From positions 1 through 39,607 of the forward strand of contig JAPWUP010000017.1 in assembly GCA_028275505.1 (NCBI GenBank): 39,607 nucleotides of DNA, read 5' to 3'. Below, piece by piece: positions 1 through 7,142 of the stretch; within the stretch, counting starts at the first letter, position 1; each line of letters opens with the position of its first letter. The notes below the pieces were generated by a model. It was not told the origin of the DNA. It did no database searches and saw only the letters and a program-made list of their open reading frames with translations. Origin of the DNA: Bryobacteraceae bacterium (GTDB lineage: Bacteria > Acidobacteriota > Terriglobia > Bryobacterales > Bryobacteraceae). Position numbers and translations under genes: made by a program.

Positions 1-1544
1 TCACCCAGCGCGAAGATGCGCGTGGCCAGCCGGTCTATGAAGTAGCGATCGTGAGATACGAACACCAGCGTGCCCTCGTATTGCTGGAGGGCTTCGAGCA
101 GCACGTCTTTGGCGCGCAAATCCAGGTGGTTGGTCGGCTCATCCAGGAGCAGGAAGTTGCTCGGACGCAGCAGCAGCCTCGCGAGGGCGTACCGGTTGCG
201 CTCGCCGCCCGAGAGCACGCCGATGGGCTTGAAGACATCATCCTCGGAGAACAGGAAACAGCCGAGCAGGGTGCGCAGTTCGGTCTGGGTGCTCCGCGGC
301 GCCAGCTCGGCCAGATCGTCCAGTACGCGCACGTTGGGGTTCAGCTCTTTGTACTGATCCTGCGCAAAGTAGTCCGGTTCCACGTTGTGCCCTAGCCGCA
401 GCTCGCCCTCGGTGGGCGGCTCCAGGCCGGCGAGCATGCGAATGAGCGTGGACTTGCCCGCTCCGTTGGGACCTACCAGGGCGATTCGCTCGCCGCGTTC
501 GATGGTGAAGTTAACGCCGCGGAAGACGACGTGATCGCCGTAGCGTTTGCCAAGGTTGCGCGCCTCGGCCACCACACGCCCGCTGGGTTTGGGTTGCGGG
601 AAACGGAAGTGGAACTCGGGATCCTCCGGCGGCACTTCGATGCGCTGGATGCGTTCCAGCTCCTTGATACGGCTCTGAACTTGGCGGGCCCGGGAGGCCG
701 TGTAGCGGAACCGGTTGATGAAGGTTTCCAGTTGCCGAATGCGCTCCTGCTGCTGGCGCGCGGCCGCTTCGAGCTGTTCGATGCGCTGGCGGCGGGCTTC
801 CAGATAGCGCGAGTAGTTGCCCTGGTAAAAGTGCAGGCGCCGGTTCCAGATCTCGACGATCCGGTTCACCGTGACGTCCAGGAAGTAGCGGTCATGGGAG
901 ACGAGCACGAACGCGTACGGATAGGCGGCGAGATATTCTTCCAGCCAGTTGCGGGCTTCCAGATCGAGGTGATTCGTCGGCTCGTCCAGCAACAGCAGGT
1001 TGGGCCGCGCAAGCAAGAGCTTGGCCAGAGCGATGCGTGCCTGCCAGCCGCCGGAAAACTCTTCGGTGCGCCGCGTCCAGTCCCGTTTGGCGAAGCCGAG
1101 GCCGGCGAGCACAGTGCCCACTTGCGCCTCCAGCGCATAGCCGTCGCGCTGTCGGAACTCGGCATCCAGCCGCGCGAAACGCTCGGCGGCCTGCTGATAT
1201 TCTTCGCTGGCCGGATCCAGCTCGGCCATGCGCCGCGTCAGTGCCTCCAGCTCCCGCTCCATCTGGCGCAGGTCATCGAAGACGGAAAGGCATTCCTCGA
1301 ACACAGTCCGGCCCGAGAGCGCAAGGCCTTCCTGGGGCAGATAGCCGCGCGTGATGCCTTTGGCGACGACCACGGAACCCTCGTCAGGGGATTCCAGGCC
1401 GGCCAGCATCTTCAGCAGCGTGGTCTTGCCGGAACCGTTGCGTCCCACCAGGCCGACGCGGTCTTGGGGCGTGATCAGCCAGTCCACGCCCTCCAGCAGC
1501 AGCTTCGAGCCAAAACCCTTTTTGACGCCCTCCAGACGAATCAT
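1..1544 (-). CDS. ABC-F family ATPase (Uup/EttA-like), C-terminus outside window
   Basis: This is a soluble protein with two ABC ATPase domains and no membrane segments. ABC-F proteins act on the ribosome in translation quality control or antibiotic protection. It starts MIRLEGVKKGFG. The first Walker A is GLVGRNGSGKT (about residue 34), followed by a signature FSGGWQARIALAKLLL and Walker B LLLLDEPTNHLDLE. A charged linker rich in R, Q and E follows. The second ATPase has GPNGAGKST, LSGGERNRYALARLLL and LLLDEPTNHLDLR, then SHDRYF near the left edge. About 514 codons are visible, so only the end is missing. The reading frame is continuous between both ATPase halves. The ATG overlaps the stop of the D-aminoacylase gene as ATGA, so translation is probably coupled. 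The ABC-F assignment is firm; the subfamily is not determined. Confidence 0.93.
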   Translation of the reverse strand, partial: MIRLEGVKKGFGSKLLLEGVDWLITPQDRVGLVGRNGSGKTTLLKMLAGLESPDEGSVVVAKGITRGYLPQEGLALSGRTVFEECLSVFDDLRQMERELEALTRRMAELDPASEEYQQAAERFARLDAEFRQRDGYALEAQVGTVLAGLGFAKRDWTRRTEEFSGGWQARIALAKLLLARPNLLLLDEPTNHLDLEARNWLEEYLAAYPYAFVLVSHDRYFLDVTVNRIVEIWNRRLHFYQGNYSRYLEARRQRIEQLEAAARQQQERIRQLETFINRFRYTASRARQVQSRIKELERIQRIEVPPEDPEFHFRFPQPKPSGRVVAEARNLGKRYGDHVVFRGVNFTIERGERIALVGPNGAGKSTLIRMLAGLEPPTEGELRLGHNVEPDYFAQDQYKELNPNVRVLDDLAELAPRSTQTELRTLLGCFLFSEDDVFKPIGVLSGGERNRYALARLLLRPSNFLLLDEPTNHLDLRAKDVLLEALQQYEGTLVFVSHDRYFIDRLATRIFALG

Positions 1545-3091
1545 TGGCGTCGCAGCACGCGCCCAGGGCGGGCGCCGGTCAACTTGCCGTTCTCGACCAC
1601 GGCTTCTCCGTTGACCAGCACCAGATCGAATCCTTCCGAGAACTGGTGGGGCTGGCGGTAGGTAGCCTTGTCTTGCACGCGGTCGGGATCGAACAGCACC
1701 AGATCGGCCGCGAAGCCTTCGCGCAGGAGGCCCCGGTCTTTCAGGCGAACGGCTCTGGCCGGCAGGGACGTCATTTTGCGTACGGCATCCTCGAGGCTGA
1801 GCACGCCCCTCCGCCGCACGAACTCGGCCAGCACGCGCGCCCGGGTCCCGTAGGAGCGCGGGTGCGGCACGCCCACGCCGAACTCTCGCACACCGCCATC
1901 GGATGCGACCGCGGTGAACGGGTGGCGGAGGATGCGGACCACGTCTTCTTCGCTCATCGAGTGGTAGACCATCTGTGCTCCGCCGCGCCCCACGATCTCG
2001 AGCACCACCTCGATCTCGTTTTTGAGGCCGCGCTTGCCCCGCGCCCTGGCGATCTCGGTGATCGTCTTGCCCTCCAGCGACCGGTCGAACTCGCAGGAAG
2101 CCACCATCGCGTAGGAGTAATTCTTGTGCCCCAGGCTCTTGAGTCTTCCCTCCATCTCGCGCACAATGCGGGCGCGCGTCGAGGGATCGGCCAGGCGTTC
2201 CTTGATCTTGGCCTCGCCGTCGGCCAGGGCCCATTCGGGCAGCAGAATCGTAATGCCGGTGCTCGAATGATCGTACGGGTACTGGTCCACGGTAACGTCC
2301 ACGCCTTCGCGCCGCGACTTTTCGATCAGGGCGAGGGTCCGCGTGCTGGCGCCCCACAGCCGCCGGTTGTCAATCTTGAAGTGCGCGATCTCGACGGGGA
2401 GGCCGGCCTCCCGCCCCACGCGTACGGCCTCCTCGATGGCCTCGATCGCCTTGGCGCCTTCGTCGCGGATGTGGCTGGCGTAGATCCCTCCGTAGCGGGC
2501 CGCCACTTTCGCCAGCGCGATGATCTCTTCGGTCGAGGCATATGCGCCCGGGATGTAAATCAGGCCGGTGGAAAGTCCAACGGCCCCGTCGCGCATGCCT
2601 TGCTCGACCAGCTCCTGCATGCGAGCCAGCTCCTGCGCGGTGGGCGCGCGATTCGCCGTCCCCATGACCTGCCGCCGGACCGTGTTGTGCCCGATGAGCG
2701 AGGCCACGTTGATCCCGATGCCCATTTTTTCCAGGCGCGCGAAGGCCTCGGCCAGGTTCGGCCAGGAGCCGCCGCAGTTGCCCGTAACCACGGTGGTCAC
2801 CCCGTCCATGACGAAGTTGTCCGCGCCCGGAACCTTTTCGATTGCCCCTTCGATATGCGTATGAATGTCAATGAAGCCGGGGGCGAGGACGCGACCGGCG
2901 GCGTCCAAAACGTGCGTGGCCGTGGCTGAATCGAGCTTCCCGATGGCGGCGATGCGGCCCGCGCGGACGCCCACGTCGGCCCGATACCAGGGATTGCCCG
3001 TGCCGTCCACCACCCGCGCATTGCGAATGAGCCAGTCGAAATCGGCAGCCGGCGCGGAGCACAGCCAGAGGAGCGCAAGCAGGAATCGCAT
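1541..3091 (-). CDS. N-acyl-D-amino-acid deacylase (D-aminoacylase), exported
   Basis: This is an amidohydrolase-superfamily enzyme of 516 aa that hydrolyses N-acyl-D-amino acids or related D-configured amides. The N-terminus (MRFLLALLWLCSAPAA) is a Sec signal peptide, which puts it in the periplasm and fixes the start; longer upstream readings would bury the signal. Metal-binding elements are visible: DIHTHIEG (H77, H79), the cysteine ligand in TGNCGGSW (C106), ASHIRDEG and EIAHFKID, followed by VASDGG in the distal part. The C-terminal strands (GFAADLVLFDP, VLVNGEAVVENG) are typical of the family, and the length matches D-aminoacylases of about 480-530 aa. It lies 59 bp downstream of the ceramidase-like gene and overlaps the ABC-F start by 4 bp. 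The exact acyl or amino-acid specificity cannot be read from sequence. Confidence 0.92.
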   Translation of the reverse strand: MRFLLALLWLCSAPAADFDWLIRNARVVDGTGNPWYRADVGVRAGRIAAIGKLDSATATHVLDAAGRVLAPGFIDIHTHIEGAIEKVPGADNFVMDGVTTVVTGNCGGSWPNLAEAFARLEKMGIGINVASLIGHNTVRRQVMGTANRAPTAQELARMQELVEQGMRDGAVGLSTGLIYIPGAYASTEEIIALAKVAARYGGIYASHIRDEGAKAIEAIEEAVRVGREAGLPVEIAHFKIDNRRLWGASTRTLALIEKSRREGVDVTVDQYPYDHSSTGITILLPEWALADGEAKIKERLADPSTRARIVREMEGRLKSLGHKNYSYAMVASCEFDRSLEGKTITEIARARGKRGLKNEIEVVLEIVGRGGAQMVYHSMSEEDVVRILRHPFTAVASDGGVREFGVGVPHPRSYGTRARVLAEFVRRRGVLSLEDAVRKMTSLPARAVRLKDRGLLREGFAADLVLFDPDRVQDKATYRQPHQFSEGFDLVLVNGEAVVENGKLTGARPGRVLRRQ

Positions 3092-3150
3092 GGGAGGCGT
3101 CACGAACGAGTGTAACGCACCGGCGCCATCAGCCGGCAACCAGGACGCGT

Positions 3151-4488
3151 TCAAATGCCCAGAGCTTGACGGATCGCCTGCTTCAGGACGGCCTCGGCGC
3201 CACGGCCCACCCACGAAGCGCTGGGTTCGTAGCCTCCTTCGTCGAAGGCCCGGTCGGGACAAATGTAGCCGGGTGCGATGTCGCCGTAGCCCGCTACAGC
3301 GATGAACCGCTGCGGGTCGAGGCCTAGGGCGTATTCCTGGAATTCCAGCAGCGGCTCGCCCGGCAGGTGGAGGATCCGCGCCGGTCCCAGCGTAACTGCG
3401 GTCACGTCGAACGGATCCTTGCGGCGAGCCGTGGCGTGCCAGCAAGCCAGGCGGTAGCGTGTTTCGCCGCTGGCCGTCGGCTCGATTTCTTTTTCCGGCA
3501 TGCGGCGGGGCAACGGAACCGGCAAGGTGCGCCAGTCCAGGTTGCGTAACGGTTCGAGCCGGGTTTGGGACGCGGCCGCTTTCATGGCCGCCAGCAATCT
3601 CTCGGCCAGGCCGCGCCGAGCGGCATCCGAGCCGTCGTTGTACTTGCCGACGGTGACATTCCCCGCCGCGCCCGTGAAGTAGATTTGGAAGACGCCCTCG
3701 TCGCGCTCGAGCTTTTCGCGGGCTTCGCCGACGAAATCGGCCGAGGCGCGCCCGTCACAACAGAAGGTCTGCGGGTGCGTGGCGTAGAAGTGCAGGCGGA
3801 TGAGCGGACGGCCGCGGGAGGCCAGCGTGATCGTCCTTAGCCAAGGGTCTATGTGTCCCTCGGGCAGCGACGCCTGGTAGGGGTCCTTGCCGCCCGTGCT
3901 GTAGCGCACCACGAGCTTGCCTCGATCCCAGACTCGCCGCGAAGACGCCACCCGCTCGACTCGCACTTGGGCAAGGCCCACGGCGTCAACCGGCTCGCTC
4001 CGGGCGATGGCGTCCCGCACGGCGGCGGCTAGTCTGCGCGCCAGCTCGTCCAATCCTCGCTGGCTGTACATGAGCGGCGGATCGGGCAGGCTACGCAGCA
4101 GACGATAAGCGTCGCCATCCACGTACGGGGCGGCGTGCTGGTGCACCGTGTGCAGGATCACGTTCGATGGTTTGGCGCCGGCGCCCGAAGCCAGGGCCTG
4201 CTGGAGCTGACGGAAGGCCGCGCCCGCCAGGCCGCACCAATCCATAGCGCACAGCACCAGCCTGCGACGGCCCTGTTCGAGCACAACCCCCTTGGCCCAG
4301 AGCGGATCGAGGACGGTCTTCAGGGGCATGGTCCAGATCAGCGGTTCGCCAGGCGAGGGCGTGACGTCGCAGCGGAAGGTCGCTGCGCGCAGGACCGGCG
4401 CTGCTCCAACAACGGCTGATCCGGACGCAGCGACGATCAAGAGTTCCCGCCGGCTCAAAGCCTGAGAGCGGGCTGGGGAAGCGGTCAT
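3151..4488 (-). CDS. Tat-exported neutral-ceramidase-like hydrolase
   Basis: This 445-aa protein resembles the N-terminal domain of neutral/alkaline non-lysosomal ceramidases. These are zinc amidases, but many bacterial relatives have unknown substrates. The N-terminus has a twin-arginine motif (LSRRELLIV) and a hydrophobic stretch ending near LRAA, so export of a folded enzyme by Tat is likely. Family-like segments are CDVTPSPGE, LCAMDWCGL, HTVHQHAAPYVD (probable zinc histidines), HFYATHPQT, DFVGEAREKLE and YFTGAAGNVTVG. It is much shorter than full ceramidases (about 650-700 aa) and appears to lack their C-terminal domain. It lies 27 bp after the aminotransferase stop, in the same direction as its neighbours. 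The fold assignment is fairly secure; ceramide as the substrate is not shown. Confidence 0.75.
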   Translation of the reverse strand: MTASPARSQALSRRELLIVAASGSAVVGAAPVLRAATFRCDVTPSPGEPLIWTMPLKTVLDPLWAKGVVLEQGRRRLVLCAMDWCGLAGAAFRQLQQALASGAGAKPSNVILHTVHQHAAPYVDGDAYRLLRSLPDPPLMYSQRGLDELARRLAAAVRDAIARSEPVDAVGLAQVRVERVASSRRVWDRGKLVVRYSTGGKDPYQASLPEGHIDPWLRTITLASRGRPLIRLHFYATHPQTFCCDGRASADFVGEAREKLERDEGVFQIYFTGAAGNVTVGKYNDGSDAARRGLAERLLAAMKAAASQTRLEPLRNLDWRTLPVPLPRRMPEKEIEPTASGETRYRLACWHATARRKDPFDVTAVTLGPARILHLPGEPLLEFQEYALGLDPQRFIAVAGYGDIAPGYICPDRAFDEGGYEPSASWVGRGAEAVLKQAIRQALGI

Positions 4489-4515
4489 GCTTGCCAGTGT
4501 ACCGCCGGTCGCACG

Positions 4516-5397
4516 TCAGGCTGGGGAAGGCGTTGCCGCAACGCCGGTGGCGAGGCGTTCGCTCGTGTATTGCTCGATGTACCGCTGGAAGGCCTCAGCC
4601 AGTGCTGTCCGGCAGTGGCCCTGCCGGCGGATCGGGATCCCTTCCACCTCGCGTACGGGAAGCAGGTCCCGGGTACTCGAAGTGATGAAGACCTCATCGG
4701 CCTCGGCCAGGTCCTCCAGATGCAGCGTCTGTTCTTCGACCCGGATGCCGGGTACGCGAATTTCCTCCAGCAACAACGCGCGCGTGATCCCGGGCAGACA
4801 GCCGGAGCTGAGGGGCGGGGTCAACACCCGGTCGCCGCGGGCGATGAAGATGTTGGCGGAAGTGCACTCGCTGACCTCTCCGCGCTCGTTCAGCAGGATC
4901 ACTTCGTCGTAGCCGCGCTGCTGGGCCTGCTCCAGCCACGTCAGATTGAAGGCCCAGGAGAGAATCTTGACGCCCGCCAGCGGGCAAGCGGCGTGGCGGG
5001 CCTGTGGCTGGACGGTGAGCCGGACGCTTTCACCCCAGTCGGTCAGATCCGCTGTGAGGCCGATCAAATCGAAGGGGCGCCCGTCGGGTCCCTGCCAGAG
5101 GCCGCCCAGATTGCGGACCACGGCAACTCGCAGGGTCGCCTCGTAGGCCTGGTTGGCCTGGATGAGCCGGTGCAGCCGCGAGCGGATGAACTCGGGGTCG
5201 GAGGGGAAGGGGACGTGCAACGCCGCCGCGTCGCGCTGCATTCGTTCCCAATGGCGCTCGTAAGCAAACAGGACCCCGCGGTGGACGCGAAGCGTGCTGA
5301 AGACTCCCCAACCGGCCAGCAGTCCCACCTGCCCGGCGGTGAACACTTTCTCGGAGGCGTCGCAGATCGCGTCGTTGTGGAGGATGTAGCGGTGCAT
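4516..5397 (-). CDS. Class IV (fold-type IV PLP) aminotransferase or aminodeoxychorismate-lyase-like enzyme
   Basis: This cytoplasmic PLP enzyme of 293 aa belongs to the family of branched-chain aminotransferases, D-amino-acid aminotransferases and 4-amino-4-deoxychorismate lyases. Diagnostic segments are GVKILSWAFN, whose lysine is the expected Schiff-base residue, then GYDEVILLNERGEVSECT with SANIFIA, and TPPLSSGCLPGITR. The ATG at 5395-5397 (MHRYILHND) is chosen because the family begins close to this point; upstream in-frame sequence lies inside the HipA-like gene. The gap to that gene is 11 bp, so co-transcription is likely. Because the next-but-one gene is a D-aminoacylase, a D-amino-acid aminotransferase role is attractive, but branched-chain or PabC activity cannot be excluded from sequence alone. 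Confidence 0.85.
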   Translation of the reverse strand: MHRYILHNDAICDASEKVFTAGQVGLLAGWGVFSTLRVHRGVLFAYERHWERMQRDAAALHVPFPSDPEFIRSRLHRLIQANQAYEATLRVAVVRNLGGLWQGPDGRPFDLIGLTADLTDWGESVRLTVQPQARHAACPLAGVKILSWAFNLTWLEQAQQRGYDEVILLNERGEVSECTSANIFIARGDRVLTPPLSSGCLPGITRALLLEEIRVPGIRVEEQTLHLEDLAEADEVFITSSTRDLLPVREVEGIPIRRQGHCRTALAEAFQRYIEQYTSERLATGVAATPSPA

Positions 5398-5408
5398 GGA
5401 GCCCCATT

Positions 5409-6233
5409 TTACAGGGCATCCGCGTTCCAGTTCGGAAACCACTGCGGACGCGCCCGGCGGCACTGCTGGATCAGCTCCGGCACGCGGCGCCGGCGTTCCA
5501 GAAGTTTTTCCAGCACCGCCTCCAAAGCGGCTTCGTCGCCCTCGAGCCACTCCAACGGGACCTGTTTGTAGGCCTTGTCGAGGATCTCCTCGGGGAAGTG
5601 GAGGATGCGATCCAGCCACGGCTGGAAGCTCTCCCAACCCGTGATCGGTTCGTATACGGTGGGCCGATAGTAGAGACCGTGCAGGGGGGCGTCCGGGAAG
5701 TCCCAATGGGGGCCGTTCAGCACGTAGCCCTGGTCTATCATCAGGGCGAAGAAAGGCCCGGCGCCGGCCTCGGCTTCCACCCTGCGCCGGAAGAAAACGG
5801 CTTGCCGCCCATTGGCATTACCCATCCACTTGTCAAAGGCGAGGATGCCGGCGAACTCGCGCAGGTTCGCCACACGACGCAGCAAGGCGTCGGGCAGGAA
5901 GTCGTAGACGGTCACCTGATCGGGATGTCCCGGGTAGCGGGACCCCCAATGCCAGCCGGGCTCGGCGGGGATCCGGCGGTTGCCCCACTGGAAGCCCGTT
6001 TCCGGGTAGCGGGCCAGGAAATCCTGCGACACCGAGATGATTCGCATCTCGGGCGCGGAGATTCCCAGGTGTTCGAGGACGACTCCTGCGATCAGCTCGT
6101 TGATGAGCACGCGCCGGTGCTGGGGATTGTTGCTGAACTTCACCACGTAGAAGTGCCCGTCCGCTGCTTCGATGAGATGGGCCTGGGCGCCTCCGCGCAT
6201 TTTCCGGAGCAGGCGTCGGGCTTCCAGCGGCAT
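5409..6233 (-). CDS. HipA-family kinase-like protein
   Basis: This 274-aa protein matches the stand-alone HipA-like kinase domain family (HipA_2 type). It starts MPLEARRLLRKM and shows FYVVKFSNN, with a likely ATP-contacting lysine. It also has NELIAGVVLEHLGI, LAFDKWMGNANGRQ, which resembles the catalytic Asp/Asn segment, and LMIDQGYVLNG, which resembles the metal-binding Asp loop. No HipB-like DNA-binding antitoxin lies next to it, so a classic hipBA toxin-antitoxin pair is not supported. It is the first gene of the minus-strand run leading to the aminotransferase. The target of phosphorylation is unknown. Confidence 0.75.
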   Translation of the reverse strand: MPLEARRLLRKMRGGAQAHLIEAADGHFYVVKFSNNPQHRRVLINELIAGVVLEHLGISAPEMRIISVSQDFLARYPETGFQWGNRRIPAEPGWHWGSRYPGHPDQVTVYDFLPDALLRRVANLREFAGILAFDKWMGNANGRQAVFFRRRVEAEAGAGPFFALMIDQGYVLNGPHWDFPDAPLHGLYYRPTVYEPITGWESFQPWLDRILHFPEEILDKAYKQVPLEWLEGDEAALEAVLEKLLERRRRVPELIQQCRRARPQWFPNWNADAL

Positions 6234-6340
6234 GGTGAATTGCGCTACCCTAAATGCTCAAATTACCGGAAGGTCAGGGGGCGGGCAGGATCCCTGCACG
6301 GATTCTCTCCCCCTGTCCGCGCCACAGGAGATTTTCGCAG

Positions 6341-6550
6341 ATGAGCCAGGAGATCACGGGTAGCGCATTTCCGATGCGGTCCAAGGAGGAAATTGCCCTC
6401 GAGTTGATGAAGTTCATCGCCGTCACCACCGGCTACGGCAAAGCCGCGCCGGCAGCGGGCTACACAGGCAGGCCTGCGCGCACTCCGGAAGAATACGCGG
6501 AGGCGCTGCTGGAGCTCTATCAGCGCTGCCGGGCAGTGCTCGGCGAGTGA
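6341..6550 (+). CDS. Small conserved-looking protein of unknown function
   Basis: This 69-aa protein starts at the ATG of MSQEITGSAFPMRSKEE. An AGGAG at 6326-6330, 10 bases upstream, supports this start over an in-frame ATG at 6254. The first half contains an amphipathic helix (EEIALELMKFIAVTTGYG), followed by a Gly/Ala/Pro-rich turn region and a second helix (EEYAEALLELYQRCRAVL). No signal peptide, cysteine pair or catalytic motif is visible. It is divergent from the HipA-like gene and convergent with the acidic/Lys-Ala gene. I do not recognise the family. Confidence 0.65.
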   Translation: MSQEITGSAFPMRSKEEIALELMKFIAVTTGYGKAAPAAGYTGRPARTPEEYAEALLELYQRCRAVLGE

Positions 6551-6553
6551 CGC

Positions 6554-6577
6554 TCCGGCAGCGCCCCCGGCGCCGGA
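6554..6577. terminator. GC-rich hairpin between convergent genes
   Basis: TCCGGC at 6554-6559 can pair with GCCGGA at 6572-6577 around a 12-base loop. It sits between two convergent stop codons (6550 and 6584). No U-run follows on either strand, so it is only a possible bidirectional transcription end point. Confidence 0.25.
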
Positions 6578-6583
6578 CGGCGT

Positions 6584-7042
6584 CTAACGGCGCGATTTCT
6601 TGGCTGCTTTCTTGGCAGTCTTCCTGGCCGCAGCTTTCTTGGCTGCCTTCTTGGCGGCTTTCTTCACGGCTTTCTTGGCCGCCTTCTTGGCTGCCTTTTT
6701 CGCCGCGGCTTTTTTGGCTGCCTTCTTCGCCGCCTTCCTCGGCGCCGCCTTCACCGCAGGCTTCTTGGGCGCCTCCGGTTCGGGGGCAGCTTCGGGGGCG
6801 GGCTGTTCCACCGCAGTTTCGACAGGCGTCGTGCTCTCGGGCACTTCAGGTTCAGGCACGGTTTTCTCCTCCTCGACGATGATGGGTTCTTCTTCGAACT
6901 CTTCCTCCTCGAAGTCCTCTTCTTCCTCGTCCTCGTCCGGGTTCCAGTCCTCAAGGTCCGGGTCGAACTCGATGCTCTCGTCTTCGTAATCCAGCTCGTC
7001 CCGCTCGTCGTCGTCCTGAACGAGCCTGAGGGGATCAAACAT
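6584..7042 (-). CDS. Acidic N-terminus / histone-H1-like Lys-Ala C-terminus protein
   Basis: This 152-aa protein has extreme charge segregation. The first 60 or so residues are dominated by D and E (for example EDWNPDEDEEEEDFEEEE). A Pro/Glu/Val linker follows to about residue 95. The last 52 residues are repeated KKAA and KKAAKK units with several arginines (ARKTAKKAAKKSRR). The C-terminal tail resembles bacterial H1-like nucleoid proteins, which bind DNA through Lys-Ala-Pro repeats. The start is supported by AGGAGG (complement of 7051-7056) just upstream and by a promoter at 7076-7103. DNA binding is inferred for the tail. The acidic half could mask it or bind other basic partners. It is a single cistron separate from the transglycosylase. 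Confidence 0.8.
   Translation of the reverse strand: MFDPLRLVQDDDERDELDYEDESIEFDPDLEDWNPDEDEEEEDFEEEEFEEEPIIVEEEKTVPEPEVPESTTPVETAVEQPAPEAAPEPEAPKKPAVKAAPRKAAKKAAKKAAAKKAAKKAAKKAVKKAAKKAAKKAAARKTAKKAAKKSRR
6587..6742 (-). repeat. Tandem Lys-Ala coding repeat
   Basis: The DNA encoding residues 101-152 of the H1-like protein is an imperfect array of short units of the form (AAG)2(GCC)2 on the minus strand, read as KKAA. The units are not identical at wobble positions, so this is a coding repeat under protein-level constraint rather than a fresh microsatellite. Confidence 0.8.
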
Positions 7043-7075
7043 TTCCAGAGCCTCCTGTGCGCTCAGTCATCAGAT

Positions 7076-7103
7076 AGAATAACGCTTTTTTTGCGGAAAG
7101 CAA
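7076..7103 (-). promoter_or_regulatory. Sigma-70-like promoter for the acidic/H1-like gene
   Basis: On the minus strand, TTGCTT (7098-7103) and TATTCT (7076-7081) are separated by 16 bases. They lie 34 bases upstream of the ATG in an AT-richer patch than the surrounding DNA. The placement and the strong ribosome-binding site downstream fit a dedicated promoter for the gene at 6584-7042. Confidence 0.55.
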
Positions 7104-7142
7104 GAGAGAATCGTGCGAGAAAAATTCGTGCGGGTTGAGTCT

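Noticed and set aside
531-2929. Long plus-strand open frames opposite the ABC-F and D-aminoacylase genes
   Set aside because: They mirror well-supported minus-strand genes and have low-complexity His/Arg/Gln-rich composition expected from high GC wobble bias, with no family motifs.
3092-3445. N-terminal extension of the D-aminoacylase
   Set aside because: It would place the signal peptide internally and overlap the ceramidase-like gene; the start at 3091 is preferred.
5409-6233. HipA-like gene as a toxin-antitoxin module
   Set aside because: No HipB-like helix-turn-helix gene is adjacent, and the small plus-strand neighbour shows no DNA-binding motif.
6587-6742. CRISPR-like or satellite repeat
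   Set aside because: The periodicity is explained by Lys-Ala codons in one reading frame, with wobble variation and no spacers.
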